64,000 nt of DNA from Bufo bufo (taxonomy: Eukaryota > Chordata > Amphibia > Anura > Bufonidae): contig NC_053391.1 of assembly GCF_905171765.1 (NCBI RefSeq), forward strand, positions 267,954,771 through 268,018,770. The letters run 5' to 3'. The notes under the pieces are model-generated. The model did not search any database, was not told the origin of the DNA, and saw only the letters and a list, made by a program, of their open reading frames with translations. Every line of letters starts with the position of its first letter. The stretch's first letter is position 1. Made by a program: the position numbers and the translations under genes. This document shows, in pieces, positions 11,238-23,410 of the stretch.

Positions 11238-12402
11238 CTAGAAAAAGGCACACGGTTGCCATTTGGCAGGAGAGGAACCCTGAGACAAGACCGCACCTAC
11301 CCCTACCTCAGAAGCATCAACCTCAACTATGAAGGGTAACGAAATATCAGGTTGTACCAGGATGGGAGCGGAAGCAAAACTCTCCTTGATATTAGAAAAG
11401 GCCTTACGCGCCTCTACCGACCAGGAAGAAAAATCTACCCCCTTTCTGGTCATATCAGTGAGTGGTTTAACAACAGAGGAATAATTCAAAATAAATTTCC
11501 TGTAATAATTGGCAAAGCCCAAAAAACGCATCAGCGCCTTCTGATTCTCAGGAAGCTCCCACTCAAGCACAGCGCGGACCTTCTCGGGGTCCATGCGAAA
11601 ACCAGAAGCGGAGAGAAGAAACCCCAGAAATTGAATTTCTGGAACCGCAAACACACATTTTTCCAGTTTCGCGTATAATTTATTCTCCCGCAGGATGAGC
11701 AAGACCTAACGCAAGTGTTCCTTATGAGTCTTGAAATCAGGAGAAAAAATCTAAATGTCATCCAAATACACTAATACAAATTTTCCCATTAAATGATAAA
11801 AAATGCTGTTCACGAAATGCTGAAAAACGGCTGGGGCATTCATCAAACCAAAAGGCATAACCAAATTCTCAAAATGGCCCTCAGGGGTATTGAAAGCCGT
11901 CTTCCATTCGTCTCCTTCTCTGACCCTGACCAGGTTGTATGCCCCTCTTAGGTCTAAATTGGAAAAGACTTTAGCCCCAACAACCTGGTTAAACAGGTCC
12001 GGGATCAGAGGAAGCGGATAAGGGTCACGAATAGTGATACTGTTCAGCTCCCTGAAATCCAGACAAGGTCTTAAAGAAGCATCTTTTTTCTTAACAAAGA
12101 AAAAAACCAGCGGCAACAGGTGACTTCGAGGGTCGTATGTGTCCTTTTCTCAGACTCTCAGAGATATAAGCACGCATAGCGACCCTCTCAGGTTGGGAAA
12201 GATTGTATAAACGAGATTTAGGCAGCTTGGCGCCTGGGATGAGATTAATAGGGCAATCGTACTCCCTGTGCGGGGGCAAATCCTGAACTCCACTCAGAGA
12301 AGACATCCGAAAATTCAGAGAGGAAAGGTGGTACAGTCTTAGTAGAAACCTCAGAAACAGATGTCGTGAGGCAATTCTCTCTGCAAAAGTCACTCCAACC
12401 AT
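11238..12402 (-). pseudogene. Gypsy pol: reverse transcriptase and start of RNase H
   Basis: Two or three minus-strand frames together cover the RT palm: a [19 protein letters not shown] block, [15 protein letters not shown] (motif A) and VYLDDI (motif C). Then come thumb and connection (FLGFANYYRKFI) and the first RNase H aspartate (VEVDASEVGVGAVLSQ). A TAG directly follows YLDDI, a second stop lies near 11707, and a frameshift is near 12110. No product is expected. Confidence 0.85.
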
Positions 12403-13714
12403 TTATTTGCCTCGCTTGCCAATCAATGGTGGGGTTATGTTTAGTGAGCCAGGGTAGCCCCAACACTAGAGGAGTAGGCAAACCGCTAAGGACGAAACAT
12501 GACACATCCTCAACATGAGCATCACTCACAATTAAACGGATATTGTGAACTATGCCCTTTAATGATTTCTGAGAAAGTGGAGGGGAATCAATAGCAAAAA
12601 CAGGAATATCCTTTCCCAAAGTGCATACCTGGAAACCATGAGTTATTGCAAATTGATTATCAATGAGATTGACAGCTGCTCCACTATCCACAAAAATCTC
12701 ACAAAAAACGCTCTTGCTCTCTAGCGCCACCCTAGCAGGCAGGACAAAACGGGAACTACAAGCAAACGGAAAACCTTCAATTTCCGCCTCAACCCTGCCA
12801 ATAGTAACAGACGGAACATTTTTAAAAGATTTTTTCCTTTTTGTTTCTTTATTACTCCCAGATGACTGCCTGTATCTCCTAGATGGACAAACATTTGCCA
12901 AATGATTTATACCTCCACAACAAAAACAAACCCTGCCATGCGGGCTGAATCTTCTATTGTCAGAGGCAATGAACTCCAGCTGCATGGGCTCCTGCTCAGA
13001 AGGGACTGACAGCGACTGAGACCCCTGTGCACAGAATGAGACCGCTGCACTGTCCCGGGACTGAGTATGACAGGAAGGAGAGATCTCTCCTCTCTCTCTA
13101 AGACGCCTGTCAATACGAACGGCCTGAGACATAGCAGAATCCAAGGAGGTATGTCTCTCATGAAAGGCAAATGCATCTTTCAATCCCTCTGAAAGACCAT
13201 GGCAAAATTGACTTCGGAGTGCAGCATCATTCCAACCAGTATCAGCTGCCCATCTCCGAAATTCTGAGCAGTATATCTCTGCGGATTGTTTACCCTGGCA
13301 TAACAGACGTAGTCTAGACCCAGCCAGAGCAATACGATCCGGATCATCATATATCTGACCCAGGGCTAAAAAGAATTCATCCACTGAACGGAGGGGCCGT
13401 GCCCCCTCCAGCAGCGAAAAGGCCCAGGACTGAGCGTTACCCCTGAGCAGTGATATAATGATCCCCACCCTCCGTTCCTCATCACCAGAGGAATGGGGAA
13501 GAAGGCGAAAATGGAGTTTGCAAGCCTCTCTAAAACGCACAAAATACTCACTACCCCCGGAGAACGTATCCGGGAGCGAGATCTTAGGCTCAGAACAAAC
13601 TCCATGAACGCAAGCTGAACCGGTCACTTGAAACTGAGAAAAAGTCTTACGGAGATCAGCTACCTCCAATGAAAGACCCTGGAAGCGTTCAGCCAAAAGT
13701 GAAACCGGATCCAT
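12245..13714 (-). pseudogene. Gypsy gag and protease
   Basis: This is a 489-codon frame from ATG 13714, 28 nt inside the 5' LTR. A capsid-like region is followed by a zinc knuckle C-x2-C-x4-H-x4-C around 12930, then a retropepsin motif FVDSGAAVNLI near 12685. It appears intact up to the pol boundary, where the frame is lost at about 12245-12290. ATG 13714 is the first in frame after the LTR. The frame is open but its pol partner is disrupted. Confidence 0.88.
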
Positions 13715-13742
13715 GCTTGAGACGGTTTTGGGCGGCTTATAA

Positions 13743-14045
13743 TGTCACGGATGGTGTACAGGAAACAAGACAATGCAATATAATCAATGACTCACTGGAT
13801 CCACAACTAAGGAACAAAAGGGAGACCCCTGCATGAGACCTGCCACTCTCCCTGGCTGCTCAGCCTATGCGAACACCCCAAAGGTGGATGGGCGCATATC
13901 CACGTACCTCGGCTATCTAATACCTGAAGACCCTACAATAGTGAGGGGACACGACCACCGGCTCCCTACACGGAGGGAGTCAGGGTCTCCTGGAATCCAG
14001 CAGACAGAAAATCACAAATAAAGGAACAGCACTTATCTTGCAGAG
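13743..14045 (-). repeat. Gypsy 5' LTR, first part (split by Penelope insertion)
   Basis: It is nearly identical to 8971-9280, with a 7-bp deletion. It breaks off at 14045 within GCAGAG and resumes at 23188. The 13-bp duplication TTATCTTGCAGAG (14033-14045 and 23175-23187) marks the Penelope insertion. Confidence 0.93.
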
Positions 14046-16308
14046 TGCTAGCATATTATGCATATAGGTCAAAAGCTTCTATATATAAAAAACCTTTCAT
14101 GTGAAAAAACTTTTCATGTGAAAAAACATATAAAGTGAAATAATAATAATGATTGTTAAAAAATTGAATATAATTGAAATTAAATGAAAAAATATATAAA
14201 AAATGATATATAAAATAAAAATAAAAATATAAAAGAGGTCCCTGCTGTGGTTAGCACAGAGGGTTTAAGGTGGAGGTTAAAAACCAAGGGTAAAAGCAAG
14301 GAATAAAATGGATGAACAAACATCCAGTGAGGCACTTACTTCACTGGGGGGTCGTCAGCAGGATAAGCATAAAACACCTGTGACGATTCCCCCCTGGCCA
14401 GGATCGTGTGTAGAGTCTTAGTGAATGATGGCAGCAAGGCGGTGTGCTTCTGATCAAATCACCTTTATTAGCAGATAAGTGGCTCAACGCGTTTCGGGGA
14501 TCAATGTTTCCCCTTCATCAGGAGCAAGTGGCTATAGTTATACATGTAGCAGGTTAGATCTATATATACACAGTTCAATTAGTGATTTAATTGGTAAAAA
14601 GGCGCCAAAGATGCCGAAAAACGGAAGTGGTATGATGTCACTTCCGGTCCGTGGAACGCAACTTGCGCTCCAAAGGGCGGAAGTGGCCAGTGGGATTGTG
14701 AAAGTAAATGAAGAAATGCAGGAAAATATAAAATATAGTGATCATAGTAAATAGGAAGACTAAGGGGAGGTGGTGCTAGAGCCTAAAGTATTAGGCGGCC
14801 GGGGGCTAGTGGGGGAAGTCAGGACAAGCGTTCCCAAGCGGTGGAACGCTTGGTGGAACGCATGGGTGAGGAGGCGGAGTGGATGAGGAGGGGGAGGAGT
14901 TATAGGAGCGTCACTGGGAGACGTATTGGCTCAGTGTACGCGGCTGAGGCTGGGCGGACGTGGCTGGGGGAGGAGTAACTGATGACGGGGACGCACTGGC
15001 GTCATGTGGACCGCACGTTCGTCTATGGGGGCGGGTGGAGCGCACGTTCAGGGGGCGGGTTTAACACTTGAACATCGCTGGGAATAGCTGGATCGGCGAT
15101 GCGGAGGGGTGTTGAGTGTCTGGTCGCATGTGTTGTTGGAAGGAGGGAGAATGTATTGATTAGATGGGGTGCATGGGCAATAAGTTGGGCAATAAGTTGA
15201 GGTACAGTGCGGCTGCTGTGGGATCGGAGCGCAAGGGGAGCAAAGGTTAAAGATATGAATGTAGATATATGTTTAGATATAAAACCGCATATATAGAAAC
15301 GCATATATAAAAAACGCATATATAAAACCGCATATATAAGGGCACAAACAGCATACATGAGCATAGACACATATACACATATACATATATATACATACAT
15401 ACATATACATGCGCACAAAAATCATATAAGAGCATAAAAACCTATATATGGAGGATATATGAAGATATATAAGGAAAATAGACATGATGGGCGGTTAATA
15501 GGCCTACATGGGACATATATACAGTGCAATGGATACAATACTTAGAATTTGTGGAAGAATAGTAAGAAGAATGGATGCTTCTATATAGAAGATGGTTCTA
15601 TATAAATATTTAGGGAATTGTGTGTGGATATACGCCGATGAGGACAAGAAAAGACACAAAAGAAGAATGAATGATATAATAAATATAAAATGGATGTAGG
15701 AATAATGATAATTTAACGATAGTATGGATGAATGCATGGATGAACGTGAAAACAAACAAACGTGAAAATAACTGTAAAAATAAAATAAATAAATAAACAA
15801 ATAAATAAACGTGAAAGTGAATTACTGGAAGATGACAGACAAAATAAACGTATATGTATACGTATGGGAACGATACGTATGGAAAAGATACAGATGTGGT
15901 TGCTTCTATTTGAACAGATTAGGTGGTGGTTACCCCCCAAAAGGACACATATATAGTGTACTGAATGGGTGACAGAGTGGATGCGTAAAGAGACAAGCGC
16001 ACATGTGTATATAGTTCGCATGGTGGGCAGCAGTGGTGAGGGCCAGTGGTGTAAACATGTGTATATATAATTGTTTATACATAAAGAATGGTCATCACAT
16101 AGACATATATATGTGTGTGTACATGCATGGTCCATATGTATATGCGGGGCTGTATATATACACACACATGCGTGGTATATAAGGGGGGGGGAGAGGATGG
16201 AGCGTAATGAGGGAAAGTATAGGTCTCTTGTTGCGGAGTGTGGTGGGCAAGTGGTGTGCGTTTATTGACGGTAGGATGGCTGGAGGACAGGGTGGGTGGG
16301 TGGGTAGT
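14046..16308 (-). other. Penelope 3' untranslated region, minus copy
   Basis: This long non-coding stretch after the ORF stop is rich in TATATA/CATATA repeats at 15260-15480 and 16060-16180. A hammerhead-like motif lies at 14482-14525. Reading frames here are repeat translations and are mirrored exactly in the other copy. Confidence 0.8.
14482..14525 (-). ncRNA. hammerhead-ribozyme-like motif in Penelope minus copy
   Basis: Minus strand, in order: GCTC, then CTGATGA (14521-14515), a GGGG/CCCC stem, GAAA (from 14495), a minimal ACGCGT stem III and TT, then GAGC, which pairs with the initial GCTC. All conserved core residues are present. Predicted cleavage follows GTT, a permitted but suboptimal NUH site. 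Hammerheads with one- or two-pair stem III are known from Penelope-like elements. Confidence 0.65.
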
Positions 16309-19300
16309 TTAGTAGTTGACGTATTCTAGAGATTCGTTTAGTCCAAACGGGGTGAGTGTGTTGAGTTTGTAAATCCAGAACATTTCTTTACGGCATAATG
16401 ACTGGTATGAATCAGGGACCCATTCTAAGGGGATGACACGGAGTGAGGAGGGGTCACCATCATGGAAGTTTGCAAAATGGCGTGATACGCTGTGAGTGAC
16501 TACTTTGCGGGAGATGTTAGATCGGTGGTTGTTCATGCGCTCTCGTAGTGGTTGGGTGGTGCGTCCTATGTAGTAGATGTTGCAGGAGCAGTGCAGGAGA
16601 TAAACAACAAATGTGGTGCCACAGGTCATTTCGTGTCTCAGAGAGAGGGACTCTTCGAGGTTGGTGAGTGAGTTTTCCCTGACGTCGTGTGCGATCATGG
16701 CACAACATTTGCAGCGAGTTTTACCGCATTTGAAAGACCCTATTCTGGATGTGTTTTTCTGATTCGAGGGCTTTCCAAATAAATCAATCCCTCTAGTTGT
16801 ATTGAGTTTGGGGCAGGATGGGGCTAGGATCTGTTTCAGTGTTTTGGCTCTCCGGAAAGTGAGGATCGGGTTTTGAGGAATGGTGCGGCCGATGATTGGG
16901 TCTTTTAGTAGTATTGGCCAGTGTTTGGTTAATATTTTTCTAATCGTGGTGTGTTGGGTGTTATAGCGGGTGATAAGGTTAAGTGGGAAGTTTTTAGAAT
17001 TTGTCGTCTTTTTTGGTTTTGATTCTCCATATTTGATGTCTCGTTCAGTTGTCAAAATCCTTTTCTTGGAGTCTGTGACTAGTTTTTTGGGGTAACCCTT
17101 TTCGTGAAATCTTTTCCCCAAGAATTCTATTTGTTGGGTGAGTGTTTCTTTATCTGAGCAGTTTCTTTGTACTCTGCGCATTTGACTATAGGGGATGTTA
17201 TTTTTCCAACGGGAGTGGTGGCAGCTTTTATAGTCTAGATAACTATTTGTATCTACTTGTTTGAAGTGTGTTTTGGTTGTGATGAGGTTATTGGTTGTGT
17301 TTAGGTTGAGATCTAGGAAGACAGCTTCCTTGGTGTTGTGTTCCATTGTGAAGGATAGGTTCCAGTTGTTATTGTTGAGTTCTTTCAAAAAACATGTGAG
17401 GTCATCTGTTTCGCCTTCCCAGATGAGGATGATATCGTCAATATAGCGTTTGTACAGGCGGATTTTGGGATGTGAGAGAAGGCCTACACTATTTTCGAAA
17501 TGACCCATGAATAGGTTGGCATAAGAAGGGGCGAATTTGGTCCCCATAGCGGTGCCTTTCGTCTGGAGGAAGGTTTTCTCTTGAAAGTTGAAATAGTTGT
17601 GTTCCAGGATGAATTTTATGGATTTAAGGATGAAGTGGCATTGTGTCTTAGGCATGCGAGGATCAGAGTAAAGCCAATTATGTATTGCTTCTAAGCCAAG
17701 GGAGTGTGTTATGTTGCTGTAGAGGGCGGCTACATCTAGTGTGACCCAGTGGTAGTTATCTTTCCATTGGAACGTCTCTAATATTTGTAGTAGGTGGGTG
17801 GTGTCTTTTAGGTATGATGGTAGTTGAATTACATATTGTTGTAGTATGCTGTCTATGTACTCTGACAAGTTGGTGGTGAGTGAGCCTATACCTGAAATGA
17901 TGGGTCTTCCGGGGGGGTTGGACAATGATTTATGGATTTTTGGTAAGAAGTAGAATTTGGCTGTGACAGGGTGTGCAATTTTAAGGTATGTTCTGTTTTT
18001 TTTGTCCATTACTACAATTCCCCCTCCCTTATCTGCGTTTTTTTATAACTATATCCTTATTTCCAGTTAGGGTTTTAATGGCTCTTTTCTGTTCCTGGGT
18101 GAGGTTACTGGTATGTTTTGGATTGGGGTTATTGAGGTTCAGTTTAAAATCAGTAATGACCATATTGAAGAAGGTTTCGATGTGTGGGCCTTTACTTTCT
18201 AGTGGGTAGAAGGTGGATTTGGGTCTGATGTTGGAGGGAACGAGGTCAGGGATTTGAGAATGTGGGGGGACCGGGTTGGTAAGTGATGGACCCGGGGATG
18301 GAGGTGGTGGGGTGTGGTGGGGTATCCGTTCTTTAAGAGAGAAGTGTCTGTGGAGGGTGAGTTTTCTCACAAATTGATTTAGATCCACAAAAAGCTCAAA
18401 AGGATCGGGATTATTAGTGGGACAGAAGGTTAAGCCTTTACCCAGAATGTCCCTTTCTTGGGGGTTAAGATCATGTTTAGATAGGTTGAAGATGCCTAGT
18501 TGTTTTTCAAGGGTTGTTGGGTCAAGGGTAGATTTTATAATTTTTTGCACTTGAGTTTTTTGAAACAAGGAGTGTCTCTTTCTACCTCCTCTGCATCCTC
18601 GGTATCTGGGTTTAGCCGTTTTTTCCGCAGGCTTGACAGCGGAGTGTAAAAGTGCGTGATTTTCAGCGTCTGTGGTGTTGAGGGGATCTTGGCGGGTGGC
18701 GATTTTAGTGGTTGGAGGAAGGGGCTTAGTGATAATGGGCTGGTCAGGACTTGTCTGGGCGGTGGCGTCGGATTTGGTGTCCTGATAGTAGGGGAGACCC
18801 TGTCTAAAAAAGCATCCTCAGTGAGATTGGTTGGTAGGGTTAGGAATTGGTCAGGTTCAGAGTAACTGACAGAGTGAGTGGAAAAGCTAGATTCAGGCTC
18901 GGACAGTGTATGGGTTGTAGTGTCATGAGGTGGAATGTCTGTGCGCGGATCTTCCGGTGGGGTGTTAAAAACCTCAGTGGGGGTGGCTCCAGATTGGCTT
19001 GCGGTGATGGTTTCAATGTGTGTTGTAGCTGACATTGTGGTTGGATGAGGTGGTTGGATCCTTGTGTGGTTGTTTTTAATGGTGGCTATGTTAGTGCGAG
19101 TTGTCAGGGGGAGGGCTGTCGGTGGCTTGGGATGAGGCCCAGGATTAATAAATGTGGTTGGAGGCCCTATTTTTCTTCTGCTATTATAGAAGGTGAGGTT
19201 TATGTTGGGTGTTTTTGTAGGTGGTTCCTCATGACCTGGGTGGTTTTGATGTCTATGTATATTAAGTCGGAGACGTGGTCTAGTGCGTTCCCAACTTCTA

Positions 19301-19898
19301 ATATTGTTTTCTGTATAGTCTATAAGGTCTCTAAGTAATTTCTTACATTTGTCTCTGACCACTTCATATTCATAATGTTTAAGGAGTTCTCTTCTATTTC
19401 TAATTGGGGGGTGTTGTTCTATTGATCTGTGGTGCAACAAATTTTTTAGGAGAAGGGTTTGGTCTTTGCATATTTGTTTGCGTTTGTGGGTGAGAAGTTT
19501 CATGAGGTTGAATGAGTATTCATCACTGGTTTTCAACCAGTTTTTTACAAAAAGTTCATCATCCAAAAAGGAGGGTTTTAGAGATTGTCTGAGGCCCCTA
19601 GGTATTATATTTAGGGTTAGGTAGATGGATAGGAAGTACCCATCGATCTCGTTGCGGATGAAGTCTTTGATAAGTTTTAGGATGTTGGATTCGTTTCTTG
19701 GGGTTGTTGCTGGGTAATTGTTATTGTTTTTAAAGGGGGGGCCCTCTGTTTCTGCCCAGGTTCCTCTTGGGGTATTCTTAAGTTTCTCGCCGTCTTGGGT
19801 GAAGAGGATACTCTTCACTTCTCTCGTGACTCTCTGGATTATGTGCGTTACGTCCGTTAAGGATTTATGTGCGTTAAGGATTTTGACAACTGAACGAG
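16309..19898 (-). pseudogene. Penelope-like RT with GIY-YIG endonuclease
   Basis: Three overlapping minus frames (18535-19898, 18029-18568, 16309-18009) form one ORF with two frameshifts, near 18540 and 18020. The order is: a basic N-terminal extension, a Pro/Thr-rich linker, RT motifs (FYFLPKIHK, VTLDVAALYSNI, QTKGTAMGTKFAPSYANLFM, YIDDIILIWEG), a Cys cluster (KCGKTRCKCC), and a GIY-YIG domain (VVYLLHCSCNIYYIGRTT, then R and H/N residues). It would nick DNA and prime reverse transcription at the nick. The start is unclear because the 5' end abuts the inverted copy. Confidence 0.9.
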
Positions 19899-20624
19899 AC
19901 ATCAAATATGGAGAATCAAAACCAAAAAAGACGACAAATTCTAAAAACTTCCCACTTAACCTTATCACCCGCTATAACACCCAACACACCACGATTAGAA
20001 AAATACAAACACTGGCCAATACTACTAAAAGACCCAATCATCGGCCACACCATTCCTCAAAACCCGATCCTCACTTTCCGGAGAGCCAAAACACTGAAAC
20101 AGATCCTAGCCCCATCCTGCCCCAAACTCAATACAACTAGAGGGATTGATTTATTTGGAAAGCCCTCGAATCAGAAAAACACATCCAGAATAGGGTCTTT
20201 CAAATGCGGTAAAACTCGCTGCAAATGTTGTGCCATGATCGCACACGACGTCAGGGAAATCTCACTCACCAACCTCGAAGAGTCCCTCTCTCTGAGACAC
20301 GAAATGACCTGTGGCACCACATTTGTTGTTTATCTCCTGCACTGCTCCTGCAACATCTACTACATAGGACGCACCACCCAACCACTACGAGAGCGCATGA
20401 ACAACCACCGATCTAACATCTCCCGCAAAGTAGTCACTCACAGCGTATCACGCCATTTTGCAAACTTCCATGATGGTGACCCCTCCTCACTCCGTGTCAT
20501 CCCCTTAGAATGGGTCCCTGATTCATACCAGTCATTATGCCGTAAAGAAATGTTCTGGATTTACAAACTCAACACACTCACCCCGTTTGGACTAAACGAA
20601 TCTCTAGAATACGTCAACTACTAA
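19876..20624 (+). pseudogene. 5'-truncated Penelope ORF, GIY-YIG part, + copy
   Basis: The copy begins at RILTTERDIKYG, inside the ORF, and runs through the Cys cluster and GIY-YIG domain to the same ending (SLEYVNY stop) as the minus copy. A small deletion near 20005 shifts the frame. The join with the minus copy lies at AAGGATTTTGAC (19876). Confidence 0.88.
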
Positions 20625-23174
20625 ACTACCCACCCACCCTGTCCTCCGGCCATCCTACCGTCAATAAACGCACACCACTTGCCCACCACACTCCGCAACA
20701 AGAGACCTATACTTTCCCTCATTACGCTCCATCCTCTCCCCCCCCCCCTTATATACCACGCATGTGTGTGTATATATACAGCCCCGCATATACATATGGA
20801 CCATGCATGTACACACACATATATATGTCTATGTGATGACCATTCTTTATGTATAAACAATTATATATACACATGTTTACACCACTGGCCCTCACCACTG
20901 CTGCCCACCATGCGAACTATATACACATATGCGCTTGTCTCTTTACGCATCCACTCTGTCACCCATTCAGTACACTATATATGTGTCCTTTTGGGGGGTA
21001 ACCACCACCCAATCTGTTCAAATAGAAGCAACCACATCTGTATCTTTTCCATACGTATCGTTCCCATACGTATACATATACGTTTATTTTGTCTGTCATC
21101 TTCCAGTAATTCACTTTCACGTTTATTTATTTGTTTATTTATTTATTTTATTTTTACAGTTATTTTCACGTTTGTTTGTTTTCACGTTCATCCATGCATT
21201 CATCCATACTATCGTTAAATTATCATTATTCCTACATCCATTTTATATTTATTATATCATTCATTCTTCTTTTGTGTCTTTTCTTGTCCTCATCGGCGTA
21301 TATCCACACACAATTCCCTAAATATTTATATAGAACCATCTTCTATATAGAAGCATCCATTCTTCTTACTATTCTTCCACAAATTCTAAGTATTGTATCC
21401 ATTGCACTGTATATATGTCCCATGTAGGCCTATTAACCGCCCATCATGTCTATTTTCCTTATATATCTTCATATATCCTCCATATATATGTTTTTATGCT
21501 CTTATATGATTTTTGTGCGCATGTATATGTATGCATGTATATATATGTATATGTGTATATGTGTCTATGCTCATGTATGCTGTTTGTGCCCTTATATATG
21601 CGGTTTTATATATGCGTTTTTTATATATGCGTTTCTATATATGCGGTTTTATATCTAAACATATATCTACATTCATATCTTTAACCTTTGCTCCCCTTGC
21701 GCTCCGATCCCACAGCAGCCGCACTGTACCTCAACTTATTGCCCAACTTATTGCCCATGCACCCCATCTAATCAATACATTCTCCCTCCTTCCAACAACA
21801 CATGCGACCAGACACTCAACACCCCTCCGCATCGCCGATCCAGCTATTCCCAGCGATGTTCAAGTGTTAAACCCGCCCCCTGAACGTGCGCTCCACCCGC
21901 CCCCATAGACGAACGTGCGGTCCACATGACGCCAGTGCGTCCCCGTCATCAGTTACTCCTCCCCCAGCCACGTCCGCCCAGCCTCAGCCGCCTACACTGA
22001 GCCAATACGTCACCCAGTGACGCTCCTATAACTCCTCCCCCTCCTCATCCACTCCGCCTCCTCACCCATGCGTTCCACCAAGCGTTCCACCGCTTGGGAA
22101 CGCTTGTCCTGACTTCCCCCACTAGCCCCCGGCCGCCTAATACTTTAGGCTCTAGCACCACCTCCCCTTAGTCTTCCTATTTACTATGATCACTATATTT
22201 TATATTTTCCTGCATTTCTTCATTTACTTTCACAATCCCACCGGCCACTTCCGCCCTTTGGAGCGCAAGTTGCGTTCCACGGACCGGAAGTGACATCATA
22301 CCACTTCCGTTTTTCGGCATCTTTGGCGCCTTTTTACCAATTAAATCACTAATTGAACTGTGTATATATAGATCTAACCTGCTACATGTATAACTATAGC
22401 CACTTGCTCCTGATGAAGGGGAAACATTGATCCCTGAAACGCGTTGAGCCACTTATCTGCTAATAAAGGTGATTTGATCAGAAGCACACCGCCTTGCTGC
22501 CATCATTCACTAAGACTCTACACACGATCCTGGCCAGGGGGGAATCGTCACAGGTGTTTTATGCTTATCCTGCTGACGACCCCCCAGTGAAGTAAGTGCC
22601 TCACTGGATGTTTGTTCATCCATTTTATTCCTTGCTTTTAACCCTTGGTTTTTAACCTCCACCTTAAACCCTCTGTGCTAACCACAGCAGGGACCTCTTT
22701 TATATTTTTATTTTTATTTTTTATTTTATATATTATTTTTTATATATTTTTTCATTTAATTTCAATTATATTAAATTTTTTAACAATCATTAATATTATT
22801 TCACTTTATATGTTTTTTCACATGAAAAGTTTTTTCACATGAAAGGTTTTTTATATATAGAAGCTTTTGACCTATATGCATAATATGCTAGCACTCTAGC
22901 ACCATGATTTAAAATAATTTTAGTGAATTTTTAGTGCATTTTTGCTCGGTTTTTGGCGCCTCTCCTGCACCTCCTCCCCACCCCTATTTTTGTTTTGTTT
23001 TTTCAAAAATCTACATTGAGTGCCCCACTTGGACACTTTTTGGCTGCCACCCTTGCACTACCTAGACTCCAGTCACCACCACTGTCGGCGCCTACTGTCA
23101 GACACAGGAGGATTTTTCTCTCTAGATCCTTTAGTGTCTGAATAAAACCTCCTCCTTTTTCTCTCTTCTTTTCA
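20625..23174 (+). other. Penelope 3' untranslated region, + copy, with extended tail
   Basis: It mirrors 14046-16308 up to 22893, then continues 281 nt (22894-23174) with sequence absent from the left copy. An AATAAA-type signal lies at about 23139-23146, followed by a T/C-rich end just before the duplication. Confidence 0.75.
22406..22449 (+). ncRNA. hammerhead-ribozyme-like motif in Penelope + copy
   Basis: In order: GCTC (22406-22409), CTGATGA (22410-22416), stem II AGGG/CCCT (22417-22420 with 22432-22435), GAAA (22436-22439), minimal stem III AC-GC-GT, U at 22445, then GAGC (22446-22449) closing stem I. Stem II differs by a compensating T from the minus copy, where CCCC replaces CCCT. 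Activity is untested. Confidence 0.68.
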
Positions 23175-23187
23175 TTATCTTGCAGAG

Positions 23188-23405
23188 GACTGGGAAATAG
23201 GAACAGCATGCACACACACTCCAGGAAGTTGTATAAGCCGCACACTACTGCATTATAGGGAGGAACTTAAAGGGAAGCAATCAGTCCAACTGCATGACAG
23301 CTGAGATAGACTAACGAGATGAGGAACTGAAACCAAAACAAAGAAACTCAAGGAGGAGGATCTGGAAGGCTCCTGTCAGAGCTTCTCAGCTGTCTGGTTG
23401 TGACA
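23188..23405 (-). repeat. Gypsy 5' LTR, second part
   Basis: It matches 9281-9498 with few changes and ends in GTGACA at 23405. It resumes directly after the right copy of the 13-bp Penelope target duplication. Confidence 0.92.
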
Positions 23406-23410
23406 CCTAA

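Larger units (their letters stand above)
14046..23174. mobile_element. Penelope-like element pair in inverted, tail-outward arrangement
   Basis: The 9129-bp insertion in the Gypsy 5' LTR has a 13-bp target duplication. It consists of a long minus-strand copy (about 17062-19875 unique, with its 3' part to 14046) and a 5'-truncated + copy (19876-23174). The two share about 3.0 kb as an inverted repeat (14046-17062 versus 19876-22893). RT, YIDD and GIY-YIG motifs identify the superfamily. Partial inverted or tandem copies are known for Penelope elements. The + copy extends 281 nt further at its tail. Confidence 0.92.
8971..23405 (-). mobile_element. Gypsy (chromovirus-type) LTR retrotransposon, minus strand
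   Basis: LTRs at 8971-9498 (3') and 13743-14045 plus 23188-23405 (5', split) flank a gag-pol region on the minus strand. The LTRs begin TGTCAC and end GTGACA. The target duplication is CTTAA (8966-8970) against CCTAA (23406-23410), one mismatch in five. A polypurine tract abuts the 3' LTR at about 9499-9520 (minus strand). The integrase is followed by a chromodomain. It interrupts the DIRS recombinase. Confidence 0.93.

Noticed and set aside
15023..16165. Hydrophobic Ile/Tyr-rich frames resembling membrane proteins
   Set aside because: They are translations of TATA/CATA-rich Penelope untranslated sequence and are mirrored at 20679-21908.
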